Source: an uncultured Lysobacterales bacterium
GTDB lineage: Bacteria > Pseudomonadota > Gammaproteobacteria > Xanthomonadales > SZUA-36
Direction: 5' to 3'
Assembly: GCA_937927755.1 (NCBI GenBank)
Contig: CALBDB010000082.1
Span: forward strand, 1 to 35,718
DNA length: 35,718 nucleotides
This document shows, piece after piece, positions 34,059-35,718 of the stretch; the first letter of the stretch is position 1, and each line of letters opens with the position of its first letter. The notes under the pieces are model-generated. The model made no database searches. It had not been told where the DNA came from and saw only the letters and a program-made list of their open reading frames with translations. Both the position numbers and the translations under genes were made by a program.

Positions 34059-35718
34059 ATGAGAAAAATAATTGTTATTTCGCTTTTGCTGTTGGGTTTT
34101 TCCTCCACATCTTTTGCTGACTACCAGGATGAAATCGCGGCAGTCAGAACCCGTGTGCAGGCATTTGCTGAAAGCGATGCAGGTTTGAGCGATTCGGAGC
34201 GTTTCCAGGAAATTATCAAACTGACCTATGACTATGCCATGCTCACTTACCCTGAGTTCGCGACATTCCTCGGTGATCCACGGGGGCAGGATCGCTGGTC
34301 AGACCAGTCAGAGACGGCCACCAAACAGCGTGAGCAGGACGATAAAACCCTGCTGGCAGCGCTGGAAAACATCGATCGCGAAGCGCTCTCGGCGACCGAA
34401 AAGGTCAACTATGACCTGTTATACGATGGGCGGAAACGCGATATCGAAGGGCATCAGTTCCCCGATGAATTCATGGCCTTGAACCAGATGGGGGGTGTGC
34501 AGCAGGATATTGCCCGGATGATGGCAATCAGCCAGCCAAAAAATGCAGCCGACTATTCAAACATGGTAGCCCGCCTGGAAACTGTGCATGAAGTCGTCGA
34601 TCAAACTATTGCCTGGATGCGTAAAGGCATGGAAGTCGGTGTGACACCGCCAGCGGTCACATTGCGGGAGGTGCCCCAGCAAATACGCAACCAATTGGTG
34701 GATGAGGCGAATCAGAGTCCGTTGCTGGGGGCATTTCAGAGATTTCCGGCAACTGTTGATGCCCTTCAGCAGGAATCCCTGAAGAAGCAGGCAGAAGCCG
34801 CGTTTAGCGGGAAAATCGCACCTGCTTTTGAAAAGCTGCTGGCATTTGTGGAGAACGAGTATATTCCTGCGGCACGCACAAGTATTGCCATGCGTGACCT
34901 GCCCGATGGTGTAGCCTGGTACGCTTATAACGTCAGGGAAAGCACTACAACCGACCTGACACCGGAGCAGATTCATCAAATCGGCCTGTCCGAGGTAAAG
35001 CGTATCCGGGCCGAGATGGATGTCATTATCGAATCGACCGGCTTTGAAGGTTCATTTGAAGATTTCCTGGAATTTCTGCGCACCGATCCGCAGTTTTATC
35101 ACGAGACCAAGGAGGGCTTGTTACGTGAGTACCGCGATATCGCGAAACGCGCTGACCCGGAGTTGATGAAACTGTTTGGCAAATTGCCACGCACTCCGTA
35201 CGGGATTGTCCCCGTGCCGGACTATGCAGAGAAATCCCAGACCACAGCTTATTACCAGCGTGGTTCCGTCGAGGCAGGGCGCCCCGGCAATTTCTTTGCA
35301 AACACCTATGCACTCGACACGCGCCCGCGCTGGGAGATGGAGGCCCTGACCCTGCACGAAGCAGTGCCTGGACATCACCTGCAGCTGGCGTTACAGGACG
35401 AACTGGAAGAGATGCCATGGTTCAGAAGGGTAGGTGGCTATACGGCCTTTATCGAGGGCTGGGGTCTGTACTCGGAAAGCCTCGGTGTCGAGATGGGATT
35501 CTACCAGGACCCCTATTCCAAATTCGGACAACTGACTTATGAGATGTGGCGTGCCATCCGCCTGGTCGTGGACACCGGCATGCATCATCTTGGCTGGAGC
35601 CGTCAGCAGGCCATCGATTACTTTATGCAGAATGCAGGAAAGCAGGAGCACGATGTCATCGTAGAAGTTGACCGTTACATCGTCTGGCCCGGACAGGCGC
35701 TGGCCTACAAGATCGGTG
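34059..35718 (+). CDS. Second DUF885 family metallopeptidase-like protein (3' end cut by window)
   Basis: The ATG at 34059 begins a signal peptide (MRKIIVISLLLLGFSSTSFA), and the frame stays open to the window edge for 553 codons. The DUF885 motif LHEAVPGHHLQLAL gives H433, E434, H439 and H440, and GYTAFIEGWGLYSE follows. The likely length is about 600 residues, so roughly 50 are missing. It is secreted or periplasmic, unlike the first copy at 8787, which keeps a non-cleaved anchor. It is divergent from the cysteine synthase fusion, with 135 bases between them. Substrate unknown. Confidence 0.88.
   Translation, partial: MRKIIVISLLLLGFSSTSFADYQDEIAAVRTRVQAFAESDAGLSDSERFQEIIKLTYDYAMLTYPEFATFLGDPRGQDRWSDQSETATKQREQDDKTLLAALENIDREALSATEKVNYDLLYDGRKRDIEGHQFPDEFMALNQMGGVQQDIARMMAISQPKNAADYSNMVARLETVHEVVDQTIAWMRKGMEVGVTPPAVTLREVPQQIRNQLVDEANQSPLLGAFQRFPATVDALQQESLKKQAEAAFSGKIAPAFEKLLAFVENEYIPAARTSIAMRDLPDGVAWYAYNVRESTTTDLTPEQIHQIGLSEVKRIRAEMDVIIESTGFEGSFEDFLEFLRTDPQFYHETKEGLLREYRDIAKRADPELMKLFGKLPRTPYGIVPVPDYAEKSQTTAYYQRGSVEAGRPGNFFANTYALDTRPRWEMEALTLHEAVPGHHLQLALQDELEEMPWFRRVGGYTAFIEGWGLYSESLGVEMGFYQDPYSKFGQLTYEMWRAIRLVVDTGMHHLGWSRQQAIDYFMQNAGKQEHDVIVEVDRYIVWPGQALAYKIG

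Overview
The window looks like chromosomal DNA of a free-living, probably marine gammaproteobacterium, judged by gene content only. It holds an MsrPQ pair, an OmpA-type lipoprotein with thrombospondin type 3 repeats, a TfpZ-like pilin accessory protein, a Bax-type glucosaminidase, DUF885 peptidases and REP-like intergenic elements. Base composition looks moderate, with AT-rich islands near 17.1-17.2 and 18.5-18.8 kb. I see no rRNA, tRNA, transposase, integrase or CRISPR array. The genus cannot be fixed from the sequence alone.

Layout. 0-2 kb: the tail of a plus-strand gene, then minus-strand genes for a zinc-ribbon protein, a sulfotransferase and a pirin (the last two overlap). 2.1-5.3 kb: a Tat-protein gene remnant, an M14 carboxypeptidase and an OmpA-like lipoprotein ending in a strong terminator. 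5.3-5.6 kb: an intergenic island with two REP-like elements and a large stem-loop, which has a shorter relative at 22.9 kb. 5.6-13 kb: MATE exporter, msrP-msrQ, a DUF885 peptidase, and a large secreted protein with a His/Trp/Gly-rich tail. 13-15.8 kb: TfpZ-like protein, Bax-like glucosaminidase and a short-chain dehydrogenase. 15.9-17.7 kb: a Cys/Met-type PLP enzyme divergent from an Lrp/AsnC regulator, with a perfect palindrome between them. 17.7-18.8 kb: a hairpin-rich leader before a small membrane protein, then five 23-bp tandem repeats. 18.8-22.9 kb: a VOC protein, a deoxynucleoside kinase overlapping a PLP decarboxylase, and a divergent second decarboxylase.

23-31.7 kb is the most interesting part. 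A GAF-SpoIIE phosphatase, an RsbW-like ATPase and a STAS protein form a partner-switching cassette. They are followed by an ECF sigma factor, its membrane anti-sigma factor, and an anchored protein built from about 26 near-identical nine-residue repeats. Next come a HEXXH metalloprotease/propeller/barrel gene interrupted by one in-frame TAG, and a PrsW-family membrane protease. A ten-base element (CCAACTTTTT) lies upstream of both the sigma gene and the repeat-protein gene and resembles an ECF -35 element. The simplest reading is a stress-sensing module: partner switching and anti-sigma proteolysis feed a sigma factor that makes an unusual repeat protein at the envelope. This is inference; only the gene order and motifs are seen directly.

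31.7-35.7 kb: a Prx5-type peroxiredoxin, a cysteine synthase fused to a glutaredoxin domain (a redox pair), and a second DUF885 peptidase cut by the window edge.
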